64,000 nt of DNA from Fontibacillus phaseoli (GTDB taxonomy: Bacteria > Bacillota > Bacilli > Paenibacillales > Paenibacillaceae). A program made the position numbers and the translations under genes. The notes under the pieces are model-generated. The model was not told the origin of the DNA. It saw only the letters and a program-made list of their open reading frames with translations, and searched no databases. Below, in pieces: positions 7,654 through 14,895 of this stretch (position 1 is the stretch's first letter; each line of letters starts with the position of its first letter). The stretch lies in the NCBI RefSeq assembly GCF_003337355.1, contig NZ_QPJW01000001.1, positions 620,001 to 684,000 of the forward strand, given 5' to 3'.

Positions 7654-8769
7654 ATGCGAGATCCAAGAATACAAAAACTGGCAGAGAACCTGGTAGGTTA
7701 TTCGGTGAATGTCCAACCCGGGGAAAATGTCCTGGTAGAGATGATCGGAGAAGAACGTGACCTGATTAAAGCCGTAGTCGAAGAAATCGGCAAAAAAGGC
7801 GGGAATGCCTTTGTTGAGCTGACTGACAAAACCGTACAAAGCGCCCAATTGAAATATGCCACGGAAGAAGGTATTAAGGCGTGGGCGGAATATGACCTGG
7901 TCCGGATGAAAATGATGGACTGTTACATTGGAATTCGCGCAGGCTCCAACGTCAACGATATGTCCGATGTTCCTGAAAAAGGCATGAAGCTCTACAATAC
8001 ATTATACAACCATCCGGTACATAGCGAGCAGCGCGTCAAACACACCAAATGGGTCGTTCTCCGCTATCCGAATGCAAGCATGGCACAACTGGCCAATGTC
8101 AGTACCGAAGCTTTCGAAAACTTCTATTTTGATGTTTGCAATCTGGATTACGCAAAAATGGACCGGGCTCAGGATGCATTGCAAGCTTTGATGAACCGTA
8201 CCGACAAAGTACGCATTACCGGACCGGGAACAGAGCTTTCTTTTTCGATTAAAGATATCGGTTCGGAAAAATGCTCCGGGCAAAAGAATATCCCTGATGG
8301 CGAAGTGTACAGCGCGCCTGTACGGGACTCCGTGAACGGCACGATCAGCTACAATGCGGCGACTTTGTACAATGGGGTCACTTTTGAGTATATTAAATTC
8401 CGTTTTGAGAACGGCAAAATCGTGGAAGCGACGAGCAATGATAACAAACGCTTGAACGAGATTCTGGATTCGGATGAAGGAGCCAGATATATCGGGGAAT
8501 TCGCGATCGGTTTTAACCCGTACATTCTCCATCCGATGAAGGATATTCTGTTCGACGAGAAAATCGCCGGCAGCCTTCATTTCACGCCGGGTCAAGCTTA
8601 TGACGAGACGGACAACGGAAACCGTTCCTCGGTTCACTGGGATTTGGTCTTGATCCAGCGGCCGGAATACGGCGGCGGAGAAATTTATTTCGATGATGTT
8701 CTTATCCGTAAGGACGGGATTTTCGTGCTTCCAGAACTTGAAGGATTAAATCCGGAGAACCTGAAATAA
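7654..8769 (+). CDS. M29-family (thermophilic-type) metallo-aminopeptidase
   Basis: A cytoplasmic aminopeptidase of the M29 family (Bacillus AmpS, Staphylococcus AmpS, Thermus aminopeptidase T). It removes N-terminal residues from peptides and uses two divalent metals. Family features: the opening RDPRIQKLAENLVGYSVNVQ, the strand GENVLVEMIGEERDLI, and the C-terminal metal-ligand region with EFAIGFNP, ILFDEKIAGSLHFTPG, and SVHWDLVLI. The length of 371 residues fits, if slightly short. ATG 7654 was chosen because GAGGAGG lies at 7638-7644 and because homologues start at RDPRIQ. The 31 residues of open frame upstream have no ribosome site. Likely role: peptide recycling. Confidence 0.92.
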   Translation: MRDPRIQKLAENLVGYSVNVQPGENVLVEMIGEERDLIKAVVEEIGKKGGNAFVELTDKTVQSAQLKYATEEGIKAWAEYDLVRMKMMDCYIGIRAGSNVNDMSDVPEKGMKLYNTLYNHPVHSEQRVKHTKWVVLRYPNASMAQLANVSTEAFENFYFDVCNLDYAKMDRAQDALQALMNRTDKVRITGPGTELSFSIKDIGSEKCSGQKNIPDGEVYSAPVRDSVNGTISYNAATLYNGVTFEYIKFRFENGKIVEATSNDNKRLNEILDSDEGARYIGEFAIGFNPYILHPMKDILFDEKIAGSLHFTPGQAYDETDNGNRSSVHWDLVLIQRPEYGGGEIYFDDVLIRKDGIFVLPELEGLNPENLK

Positions 8770-8781
8770 ATAGAAAATCCC

Positions 8782-8810
8782 TTGCCTGGAAAGCGGATTC
8801 AAGGTATCAT
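8782..8810 (+). promoter_or_regulatory. Promoter of the HPr-like gene
   Basis: TTGCCT (8782-8787) and TATCAT (8805-8810) have exactly 17 nt between them, 41 bp upstream of the chosen ATG. Confidence 0.65.
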
Positions 8811-8850
8811 AAAGATATGTTATTTCAAAGTTAGACACGGAGGGATCGCT

Positions 8851-9096
8851 ATGGCCACTAATAACGAAGCAGTAGTGGAAATTGCTCAAACAGCAGGAAA
8901 GTTTACTTCATCTATTGTGCTGCAAGCAGACAATAAGTACATCGATGTTAAAAGTATCCTCGGTCTTTTCACTACCTTGGTGAACACGAAGAGCTATGAG
9001 CTGCATGTTCACGGACCGGACGCAGATGAAGCCAAAGCGGCTGTATCGGAAGTATTTGCAAAATACGGCTTGGATGTAAAAATAGTGGCCGAATAA
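8851..9096 (+). CDS. HPr/Crh-like protein lacking the active-site histidine
   Basis: An 81-residue protein with the HPr fold. It retains the regulatory helix signature VKSILGLFTTLV, equivalent to the KSIMGL segment of HPr, with Ser35 in the position of HPr Ser46. It also keeps the family C-terminal half (ELHVHGPDADEAKAAV). The N-terminal loop that carries the phosphorylated His15 in HPr (G-L-H-A-R-P) is replaced by TAGKFTSSI, with no histidine. It therefore cannot pass phosphate through the sugar phosphotransferase system. By analogy with Crh it may still be phosphorylated on serine by HPrK and act in carbon regulation; that part is inference. GGAGGG at 8840-8845 supports ATG 8851. Confidence 0.82.
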   Translation: MATNNEAVVEIAQTAGKFTSSIVLQADNKYIDVKSILGLFTTLVNTKSYELHVHGPDADEAKAAVSEVFAKYGLDVKIVAE

Positions 9097-9108
9097 GCTA
9101 GATCAGGA

Positions 9109-9143
9109 AATACTCCTGCCCTATTAGGGCAGGGGTATTTTTT
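9109..9143 (+). terminator. Terminator of the HPr-like gene
   Basis: A 13-bp stem (9109-9121 with 9127-9139) with a 5-nt loop is followed by a run of T. Confidence 0.9.
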
Positions 9144-9292
9144 GTATGGATATTTCTTTCGTGAATTGCGGTATGATAAGAGAATAGATTTGAGGCATCG
9201 TTTATTTAGCGGGGTTCTTGTATTGGCTTCCGATTTCGTCTAAAATTATGAATAGAATAGCTTGTGGAGATTTTGGAGGACCTAGGGGGGGG

Positions 9293-9586
9293 ATGAACAT
9301 GACTTCATCTGATTTGCAAGAGCAACTGAATCTCAGAGCGCTCAATCTTCTGAAAGAGGATGCAGATAAAATAGAAAAGCTGATCGAAGTGCAGATGGAG
9401 AACCTGGCTACGCGTTACTGCCCTCTCTATGAGGAAGTACTGGATACCCAGATGTACGGTTTCTCCAGGCAGGTCGATTATGCAGTGCGCGTCGGATTGG
9501 TTCAGGAGCCGGTAGGCAAACAGATCTTGAGCAGACTGGAACGTAATCTGGCTACGCTTTACGAAGCCATGAACAATAAAGAGTAA
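9293..9586 (+). CDS. ylaN: YlaN family protein (DUF1507)
   Basis: A small cytoplasmic helical protein of 97 residues, recognised by the YlaN core: LNLLKEDADKIEKLIEVQME, then CPLYEEVLDTQMYGFSRQVD and the VRVGLVQEPVGKQIL segment. In B. subtilis and Staphylococcus YlaN is needed under iron limitation and has been linked to relief of Fur repression; that is family knowledge. ATG 9293 follows a G-rich site (GGAGGACC, then a run of eight G, 9276-9292). ATG 9299 is an equally possible start. In B. subtilis ylaN is next to ftsW; here ftsW lies 1.7 kb downstream on the other strand, so the neighbourhood is partly kept. Confidence 0.88.
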   Translation: MNMTSSDLQEQLNLRALNLLKEDADKIEKLIEVQMENLATRYCPLYEEVLDTQMYGFSRQVDYAVRVGLVQEPVGKQILSRLERNLATLYEAMNNKE

Positions 9587-9600
9587 TGCTCGTTAAAGCA

Positions 9601-9640
9601 AAAGCGCATGACCCTTTTAACAAGGGCATGCGCTTTTTTT
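9601..9640. terminator. Terminator between ylaN and the antiporter gene
   Basis: AAAGCGCATG (9601-9610) pairs with CATGCGCTTT (9627-9636), followed by a long T run. The A residues on the other side allow partial use by the convergent antiporter gene. Confidence 0.88.
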
Positions 9641-9650
9641 TTGGAAGTTA

Positions 9651-10721
9651 TTATACCAAATAGAAAGAGAAGCCGAGAATACAATATACGGCGATTAGGA
9701 GTAAGCCTTCGTACCAGTTGGTCTGACCGTCCTGGGTAATCGATTTGGCAATGAAGACAGCAACGCCGATGGCCGCAAGTTCGATGACCGTAAAGACGAT
9801 ATCCATCGGATTGCCGAGCAGGTGACTGACGAAAATCAGGACCGGCGCAACGAACAAGGCGATTTGCAGACTGCTTCCCACCGCGATTTCGACCGCGGCA
9901 CCGATTTTATTCTTCATGGCGAGCAAGATGGCTGCGCTGTGTTCTGCGGCATTCCCGACAATCGCGACGACAAAGGCGCCGACGAAAATTTCGCTCAATC
10001 CGAACTTGGTGGAAAAGGTATCGAGGCTATGTACGAGCCATTCACTGACAAACGCCACCATGACTGTAGCGAGAACCAGATACAAAATAGAACGTTTTTT
10101 GGACCAGGTCGGTTCATGCTCATGCGGCAGTTCTTGATCGTCGCTTTCGGTAACATCGGCCAGATAGTTTTTATGGGTTACCATAGAGAAGATCAACCAA
10201 AGGATATAGGCGACAATCAGTACACCCGCTACGACGAGGCTGAGGATATTCCGGTCATCTTCGTGAAGCACATGGGTATTCAGGAAGATGGCGGGTACGA
10301 ACAGGGCGATGATTGCAACGATCATCAGGGAGCCGTTCATTCCGGCAAGGGAAACATTATACTTCTGCACCTTGTACTTCAATCCGCCTGCGAACAGGCT
10401 GAGTCCGAGCACAAGCAGCAGGTTGCCGATAATGGAGCCGGTGATGCTTGCTTTGACCATATCGAATTTGGCTTCCCTTAAGAGCATGATGGCGATGATT
10501 AGTTCAGCCGCGTTACCGAACGTGGCATTCAAAAAACCTCCTAAACGCTGCCCGGCGTAATGAGCCACGCTTTCGGTGGCTTTGCCAAGGAAACCGGCGA
10601 CAAAGATGACAGCGACCGCGGAGATGATGAATTCCAAAGTTGCGGACCAATGGGCGTAATGACCGATGGCACTTAGTACGAAAAAAAGGACGAGTAGTCC
10701 AGGGGATAAATATTTTTTCAT
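9651..10721 (-). CDS. cax: Ca2+/H+ antiporter, CAX family
   Basis: An integral membrane exchanger that exports Ca2+ in return for protons. The 356 residues hold about eleven hydrophobic segments. The two inverted alpha-repeats each carry the signature GNAAE: FGNAAELIIAIMLL near residue 69 and VGNAAEHSAAIL near residue 258. A short acidic loop (TESDDQELPHEHEP) separates the two halves. This is a complete CaCA-superfamily CAX protein. The ATG is preceded by GGAGGTG. It has its own promoter at 10761-10789 and shares the downstream terminator with ylaN. A second calcium exporter, a P-type ATPase, is at 24017-26815. Confidence 0.93.
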   Translation of the reverse strand: MKKYLSPGLLVLFFVLSAIGHYAHWSATLEFIISAVAVIFVAGFLGKATESVAHYAGQRLGGFLNATFGNAAELIIAIMLLREAKFDMVKASITGSIIGNLLLVLGLSLFAGGLKYKVQKYNVSLAGMNGSLMIVAIIALFVPAIFLNTHVLHEDDRNILSLVVAGVLIVAYILWLIFSMVTHKNYLADVTESDDQELPHEHEPTWSKKRSILYLVLATVMVAFVSEWLVHSLDTFSTKFGLSEIFVGAFVVAIVGNAAEHSAAILLAMKNKIGAAVEIAVGSSLQIALFVAPVLIFVSHLLGNPMDIVFTVIELAAIGVAVFIAKSITQDGQTNWYEGLLLIAVYCILGFSFYLV

Positions 10722-10760
10722 TTCAACACCTCCAAATTCAATATAACCAATAACGTAGTG

Positions 10761-10789
10761 ATTATAAACGATGATTGAAAAATGGTCTA
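10761..10789 (-). promoter_or_regulatory. Promoter of the Ca2+/H+ antiporter gene
   Basis: On the reverse strand, TAGACC (10789-10784) and TATAAT (10766-10761) are 17 nt apart. It is divergent from, and 3 bp away from, the promoter of the Asp23-type gene. Confidence 0.6.
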
Positions 10790-10792
10790 TAT

Positions 10793-10821
10793 TTGCTTAA
10801 AAGGAAATTAGCAATTACAAT
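10793..10821 (+). promoter_or_regulatory. Promoter of the Asp23/Gls24 gene
   Basis: TTGCTT (10793-10798) and TACAAT (10816-10821) with 17-nt spacing lie 32 bp before the chosen start codon. Its -35 abuts that of the divergent antiporter promoter, so one bound factor could affect both. Confidence 0.6.
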
Positions 10822-10852
10822 GAAGAATAATGAGGTTGAAGGAGGAATGACC

Positions 10853-11215
10853 ATGACCGAACAGTTGCAACTCGATATGGGGCTTATTCGGATTTCAGAT
10901 GACGTTGTTTCCAAAATCGCCGGAATGGCCGCCTTGGAAACCCCTGGTATAGCCGCAATGTCCGGAGGACTGTCCGAAGGATGGGCCAAACGGTTAAGCG
11001 GTAAAAATGTACAAAAGGGCGTCACCGTAGAAGTCGGTCAATTGGAAGCGGCGATTGATCTCAGGATCATCGTCCTGTACGAGACTCCGATTCATGAAGT
11101 GTGCCGGATGCTGCAGCAGAATGTACGGGAAGCTGTGGAGAACATGTCCGGGCTGAAGGTCGTTGAAGTGAACGTCAAGGTAGAGGGCGTCGCATTCAAG
11201 GACGACGAAATTTGA
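10853..11215 (+). CDS. Asp23/Gls24 family envelope stress protein
   Basis: A 120-residue member of the Asp23/Gls24 (DUF322) family, whose members sit on the inner face of the membrane or act in envelope stress; the biochemical role is not settled. Family features: the start GLIRISDDVVSKIAGMAALE, the central strand VTVEVGQLEAAIDLRIIVLY, and the C-terminal repeat VCRMLQQNVREAVENMSGLK ending in VVEVNVKVEGV. ATG 10853 is 8 nt after AAGGAGG (10838-10844); ATG 10847 is too close. A second, divergent paralogue (yloU type) is at 51217-51576. It is monocistronic with a strong terminator. Confidence 0.88.
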   Translation: MTEQLQLDMGLIRISDDVVSKIAGMAALETPGIAAMSGGLSEGWAKRLSGKNVQKGVTVEVGQLEAAIDLRIIVLYETPIHEVCRMLQQNVREAVENMSGLKVVEVNVKVEGVAFKDDEI

Positions 11216-11255
11216 TCCAAGCGATCATCGGCCAGTTTATAACCCCTGAGCAAAT

Positions 11256-11292
11256 CAAAAAGACTTCAGGCCTTGTCCTGAAGTCTTTTTTG
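11256..11292. terminator. Strong terminator between the Asp23-type gene and ftsW
   Basis: AAAAAGACTTCAGG pairs with CCTGAAGTCTTTTTT around a short loop. A and T runs at the two ends make it usable from both strands. Confidence 0.92.
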
Positions 11293-11332
11293 CGATGTAG
11301 GGAAGTGTCCAGATCCATTATGTGTTAGCTAA

Positions 11333-12580
11333 CTAACCTTGGTGCCGTCTGCGGTTGCTCCAGTCGTAGGAGGCCGAATCTTTTACAACGACCGATTTCG
11401 TTCTTTCCTGCTTGGTCGGGAGCGAGGATTCCCTTGAAATACTGAGGACAATTCCCATCGCTACCATCATGACCAGCAGGGAGGAGCCGCCGTAGCTGAT
11501 AAAAGGCAACGTAACCCCGGTTACGGGAATCGTTCTGGTCACGCCGCCGATATTGATGAAAGCCTGAATCGCGATCAGACCCATGATGCCCACGCCCATC
11601 AAAGTGCCGAAAGTACTGTGCGAACGAAGGGATACCAGCAGTCCTCGCCATATAAAGTAAATATAAAAAATCAGGAAAATAATAGTTCCTATAAATCCGA
11701 ATTCTTCGCCGATGACGGAGAAAATAAAATCGTTATAAGCATTGGGCAAATAGTGAAGCTTCTGAATGCCTTGTCCGAACCCCGTTCCGGTGAGTCCTCC
11801 ATGACCGATGGCGGTCATGGATTGAATCAGGTTATAGCCAGTGTGCAGAGGGTCTTCCCAAGGGTTGATAAACGCTTGAATCCGTCCTAGCTTGTAGTTG
11901 CTTTCCGCCGCCGCCGATTCGCTCGGGCTGATTTTGTCCCACAGCGCTCCGACTCCCATGACGATACTGGCGCCAAGGACGAGCAACGCGATCGAACCCA
12001 TAATATGCTTCAGGTTTGCGCCCCCCGCAAAAATAATCAATCCCGCCGTTGCAACGAGAATGAGGCAGGAACCGAGGTCCGGCTGGAGCATGATCAAACC
12101 GGCGACGAAGCCGACAATGACCATAACCGGGATATAACCGGTCCTCAGATCGCGAAACCGTTCGCCTTTTTTTGATATCAGGGCCGACAAGTACATGATG
12201 GTCGTAATCTTGGCCAGCTCCGTCGGCTGAATCCCGAGCGTACCGATTTTGAACCAGCTGCTGGCGCCGTTAATGCTTCCCGAGAACGGAACGATCAACA
12301 GCAGGATGATCGCCAGAATAAACACGGGAGCGAACAGCTTTTTGTACTTCTCATAAGGAATGTTCATCGAAATGAACATTCCGATAAAGCCAACCGCCCC
12401 GAAAGCAATCTGGCGTTTGGTAAAATACATAGGGTCATATCCGAAAGATTTGTTGATTTGAGCTATACTTGAGCTGGAGCTGAACACCATGACAATCCCG
12501 AAACCCACCATCAGCAGGGTGAGAATTAGAAGCTGGAAATCGGGAGTTCCGCGCCGGGGCTCTTCCTTGTTGTCTCTCAT
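11333..12580 (-). CDS. ftsW: FtsW/RodA/SpoVE-type peptidoglycan glycosyltransferase
   Basis: A SEDS-family membrane glycosyltransferase that polymerises lipid II, working with a class B penicillin-binding protein. The 415 residues contain about ten membrane segments. SEDS motifs include GASSWFKIGTLGIQPTELAK, the catalytic-region QPDLGSCLI, and the C-terminal IPVTGVTLPFISYGGSSLL. The start MRDNKEEPRRG gives a short basic cytoplasmic tail. FtsW is preferred over RodA or SpoVE because YlaN is close by, as in B. subtilis; sequence alone would not separate the paralogues. It follows the YugN-like gene by 12 bp and is probably cotranscribed with it. Confidence 0.85.
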   Translation of the reverse strand: MRDNKEEPRRGTPDFQLLILTLLMVGFGIVMVFSSSSSIAQINKSFGYDPMYFTKRQIAFGAVGFIGMFISMNIPYEKYKKLFAPVFILAIILLLIVPFSGSINGASSWFKIGTLGIQPTELAKITTIMYLSALISKKGERFRDLRTGYIPVMVIVGFVAGLIMLQPDLGSCLILVATAGLIIFAGGANLKHIMGSIALLVLGASIVMGVGALWDKISPSESAAAESNYKLGRIQAFINPWEDPLHTGYNLIQSMTAIGHGGLTGTGFGQGIQKLHYLPNAYNDFIFSVIGEEFGFIGTIIFLIFYIYFIWRGLLVSLRSHSTFGTLMGVGIMGLIAIQAFINIGGVTRTIPVTGVTLPFISYGGSSLLVMMVAMGIVLSISRESSLPTKQERTKSVVVKDSASYDWSNRRRHQG

Positions 12581-12592
12581 GGAAGTGACGGC

Positions 12593-12934
12593 CTAGGCCT
12601 CCAGAAGTTCCTTCAACTCGGCGAGCTTGTGGCTTGCGGTCTTCATGACCAGAGCCGGAATTTCGGATTCGTATTCCAGACCGTGAGGGAAAGTGGCCCG
12701 CCCCATGTAGACCGCTTCGATCGCCAGAACGGTGTCCGGAGATTCCAATTTGCCTTCAACGGCACGAGTATTAATACGAAGAAAGTATTCGTCGTTATTG
12801 AATTCAATTTTATAATCGTATGTAGCCCGATAATATTCCCACTGCCAACGAACGAAGCCTACCTTTTCTGCAGATTCGTCTAAATAGGCCAAATCGCTCT
12901 TTAATCCGTCCAAACCTGTATTTTCAACAATCAT
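12593..12934 (-). CDS. YugN-like family protein
   Basis: A 113-residue cytoplasmic protein of the YugN-like family of Bacillales, with no established function. It is recognised by the N-terminal ENTGLDGLKSDLAYLDES, the aromatic core GFVRWQWEYYRATYDYKIE, and the late FPHGLEYESEIP motif. It is the first gene of a likely two-gene unit with ftsW (12-bp gap). The ATG is preceded by AAGGAGG in the reverse direction (AGGAGGCCTTCTGAAAAG on that strand), and a consensus-like promoter lies at 12991-13019. Confidence 0.85.
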   Translation of the reverse strand: MIVENTGLDGLKSDLAYLDESAEKVGFVRWQWEYYRATYDYKIEFNNDEYFLRINTRAVEGKLESPDTVLAIEAVYMGRATFPHGLEYESEIPALVMKTASHKLAELKELLEA

Positions 12935-12990
12935 CTTTTCAGAAGGCCTCCTTTAAAAGTTCGTAAAAAAGTCATGAAAGTTCTCTCCCC

Positions 12991-13019
12991 ATGATATTAT
13001 GTTTCCATCACTTGTGCAA
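12991..13019 (-). promoter_or_regulatory. Promoter of the YugN-like gene and ftsW
   Basis: On the reverse strand, TTGCAC (13019-13014) and TATCAT (12996-12991) are 17 nt apart. On the forward strand of the same gap, an extended -10 element TGCTACAAT (13097-13105) without a clear -35 probably serves the amidohydrolase gene. Confidence 0.6.
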
Positions 13020-13140
13020 GCATGGGAAACCCTATGAAATGGTGAAGTTTATGCTGGTTCATCGCTTTTATGACCGCTACAAGGCTGTCCGTTTTCTGCT
13101 ACAATGAAGGTAGGGATTTACTGAAAAGGAAGTGGCTAAA

Positions 13141-14310
13141 ATGGTAAAGGAAGCGCTTCAGGCTTTGTTGCCGGGCATGGTGGCAGATCGGCGCCATTTG
13201 CACCGCCATCCGGAATTGTCTTTTATGGAGAAAGAAACTTCAGCTTTTGTTGCGGAACGGCTCGCAAAACTTGGTATAGAAGTAACCTCCGGTATCGGAG
13301 GCTTTGGATTGATCGGTGTTCTGCGTGGAAATATGCCGGGAAAAACGGTAGCCTTGCGGGCGGATATGGACGCGTTACCTATCCAGGATGAGAAACAGTG
13401 TCAGTACTCATCACAGTCCCCAGGCGTGATGCATGCTTGCGGGCATGACGGTCATACGGCGGTCCTTCTAGCCATAGCGGAATACTACAGTGGGCGCAGG
13501 GCTGAACTGCAAGGAGAAATCCGGTTGATTTTTCAGCCGGCGGAGGAGGTTTGTCCCGGCGGGGCGGTGTCCATGATCGAGGCGGGGGCCTTGGACGGGG
13601 TGGATGTCATCTATGGCGTTCATCTTTGGACGCCGATTCCGGTGGGAAAGGCAGGGAGCGCGCCGGATGCGCTGATGGCATCGACCGATGAATTTTTCAT
13701 CGAAATCCAGGGTCGGGGCGGACATGGCGGCATGCCGCACAAAAGTATCGACAGCGTAGTGGCGGGATCGGCGCTTGTGCTGCAGTTGCAAAGCGTCGTC
13801 AGCCGGTCGGTCGACCCGCTGAATCCCGCCGTGGTTACGATCGGGTCGATTCAGGGGGGCACGGCGCAAAACATTATTGCCGATCGTTGCCGCTTGGCGG
13901 GAACGGTGCGCTGCTTTGACGAGGAAACAAGAGATTTGATCCGCACCAGGGTTCGTGAGTTGGCTGAAGGTACGGCTGCAGCTTACGGGGCAAGCGCTTC
14001 GGTAGATTATATGATGGGTTATCCAAGCCTGGTCAACGAGCCGAGGGAATTCGAACGGTTTTACGGAACGGCTGCTTTCGATGCGGGCCTCATTCCGGAA
14101 GTCTCGCCGAAAATTATGCCGGCCGAGGATTTTGCCTATTATTTAAGAAAGGTACCGGGCTGCTTTATGCTCGTTGGGGCCGGGAATCCTGAGAAGGGCA
14201 TCCTTTATCCGCACCATCATCCCAAATTTGATATTGACGAACAATCCATGCTGCATGCGGCGGCGCTCCTGATTGCGATGAGGGAGTCCTACTGCAGCGA
14301 TGACAAGTGA
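13141..14310 (+). CDS. M20 family amidohydrolase (N-acyl-amino-acid deacylase type)
   Basis: A metal-dependent hydrolase of the M20D group (hippurate hydrolase, N-acetyl-diaminopimelate deacetylase, IAA-amino-acid hydrolases), which frees an amino acid from an N-acyl group. The 389-residue protein has the bimetal motifs: RADMDALPIQDE, HACGHDGHTAVLL (Cys and His metal ligands), and AEEVCPGGA. It also has the dimerisation-domain GRGGHGGMPHKSID and the C-terminal PAEDFAYYL and PHHHPKFDID. ATG 13141 is 8 nt after AAAAGGAAG; GTG 13132 is too close to it. The specific substrate cannot be read from sequence. The CBS gene 61 bp downstream may be cotranscribed. Confidence 0.9.
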   Translation: MVKEALQALLPGMVADRRHLHRHPELSFMEKETSAFVAERLAKLGIEVTSGIGGFGLIGVLRGNMPGKTVALRADMDALPIQDEKQCQYSSQSPGVMHACGHDGHTAVLLAIAEYYSGRRAELQGEIRLIFQPAEEVCPGGAVSMIEAGALDGVDVIYGVHLWTPIPVGKAGSAPDALMASTDEFFIEIQGRGGHGGMPHKSIDSVVAGSALVLQLQSVVSRSVDPLNPAVVTIGSIQGGTAQNIIADRCRLAGTVRCFDEETRDLIRTRVRELAEGTAAAYGASASVDYMMGYPSLVNEPREFERFYGTAAFDAGLIPEVSPKIMPAEDFAYYLRKVPGCFMLVGAGNPEKGILYPHHHPKFDIDEQSMLHAAALLIAMRESYCSDDK

Positions 14311-14371
14311 GTCACTCACTCGTATAAAAAAGTTTCTCCCTTGGAACTCTATGTCCGAAGGAGGGATGAAG

Positions 14372-14797
14372 TTGAAAAAAATTAACGAGATTATGACTCG
14401 GGAAGTCGTTACGGTAACTCCGGAAGACAATGTCTACGAAGTTGCGGTTAAAATGAAACAGCACGGCACCGGTTTCATCCCGGTGGTGGAAAAGGGCGGC
14501 GACAAACTGATCGGCGTCATCACCGACCGCGATCTGGTCGTTCGGGGCATTGCCGAGAAGCATCCGGGATCATCTGCAGTGGAGACCGTGATGACCAAAG
14601 GCATTAAAACGGCATCGCCGGAGATGTCGGTGGATGATGCAGCCGAATTGATGGCACAGCAGCAAATCCGCCGGCTTCCGGTCACCGAAGGGGACAGGCT
14701 GATCGGAATCGTTTCGATCGGCGACCTGGCGGTGCGGAATATTTTTGCGGACAACGCTGGCGAGGCACTGTCGGAAATTTCGGAACATGTGCATTAA
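14372..14797 (+). CDS. Tandem CBS-domain protein
   Basis: The 141-residue protein consists of two CBS domains only (about 5-60 and 75-130), a Bateman module that binds adenosyl ligands. It is recognised by IMTREVVTVTPEDNVYEVA, then GFIPVVEK and IGVITDRDLVVRG, repeated as VMTKGIKTASPEMSVDDAA and RRLPVTEG with IGIVSIGDLAVRN. Similar stand-alone proteins (B. subtilis YhcV type) have no known enzyme partner. AAGGAGGG (14358-14365) lies 6 nt before TTG 14372, giving a start MKKINEIMTRE. ATG 14366 would overlap the ribosome site. Confidence 0.88.
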   Translation: MKKINEIMTREVVTVTPEDNVYEVAVKMKQHGTGFIPVVEKGGDKLIGVITDRDLVVRGIAEKHPGSSAVETVMTKGIKTASPEMSVDDAAELMAQQQIRRLPVTEGDRLIGIVSIGDLAVRNIFADNAGEALSEISEHVH

Positions 14798-14895
14798 AAG
14801 AGCGTAATCCGATGGATAGGCGCGGGAAAAGAAGTTCGTGGCCGCTGGCTGACGGGCTTCTTTTTATAAGTAAAGGAATTTGGAGGGCGACAACG

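Noticed and set aside
9822..10481. Forward frame of 219 codons over the antiporter gene
   Set aside because: Antisense shadow of a gene with both CAX signatures intact.
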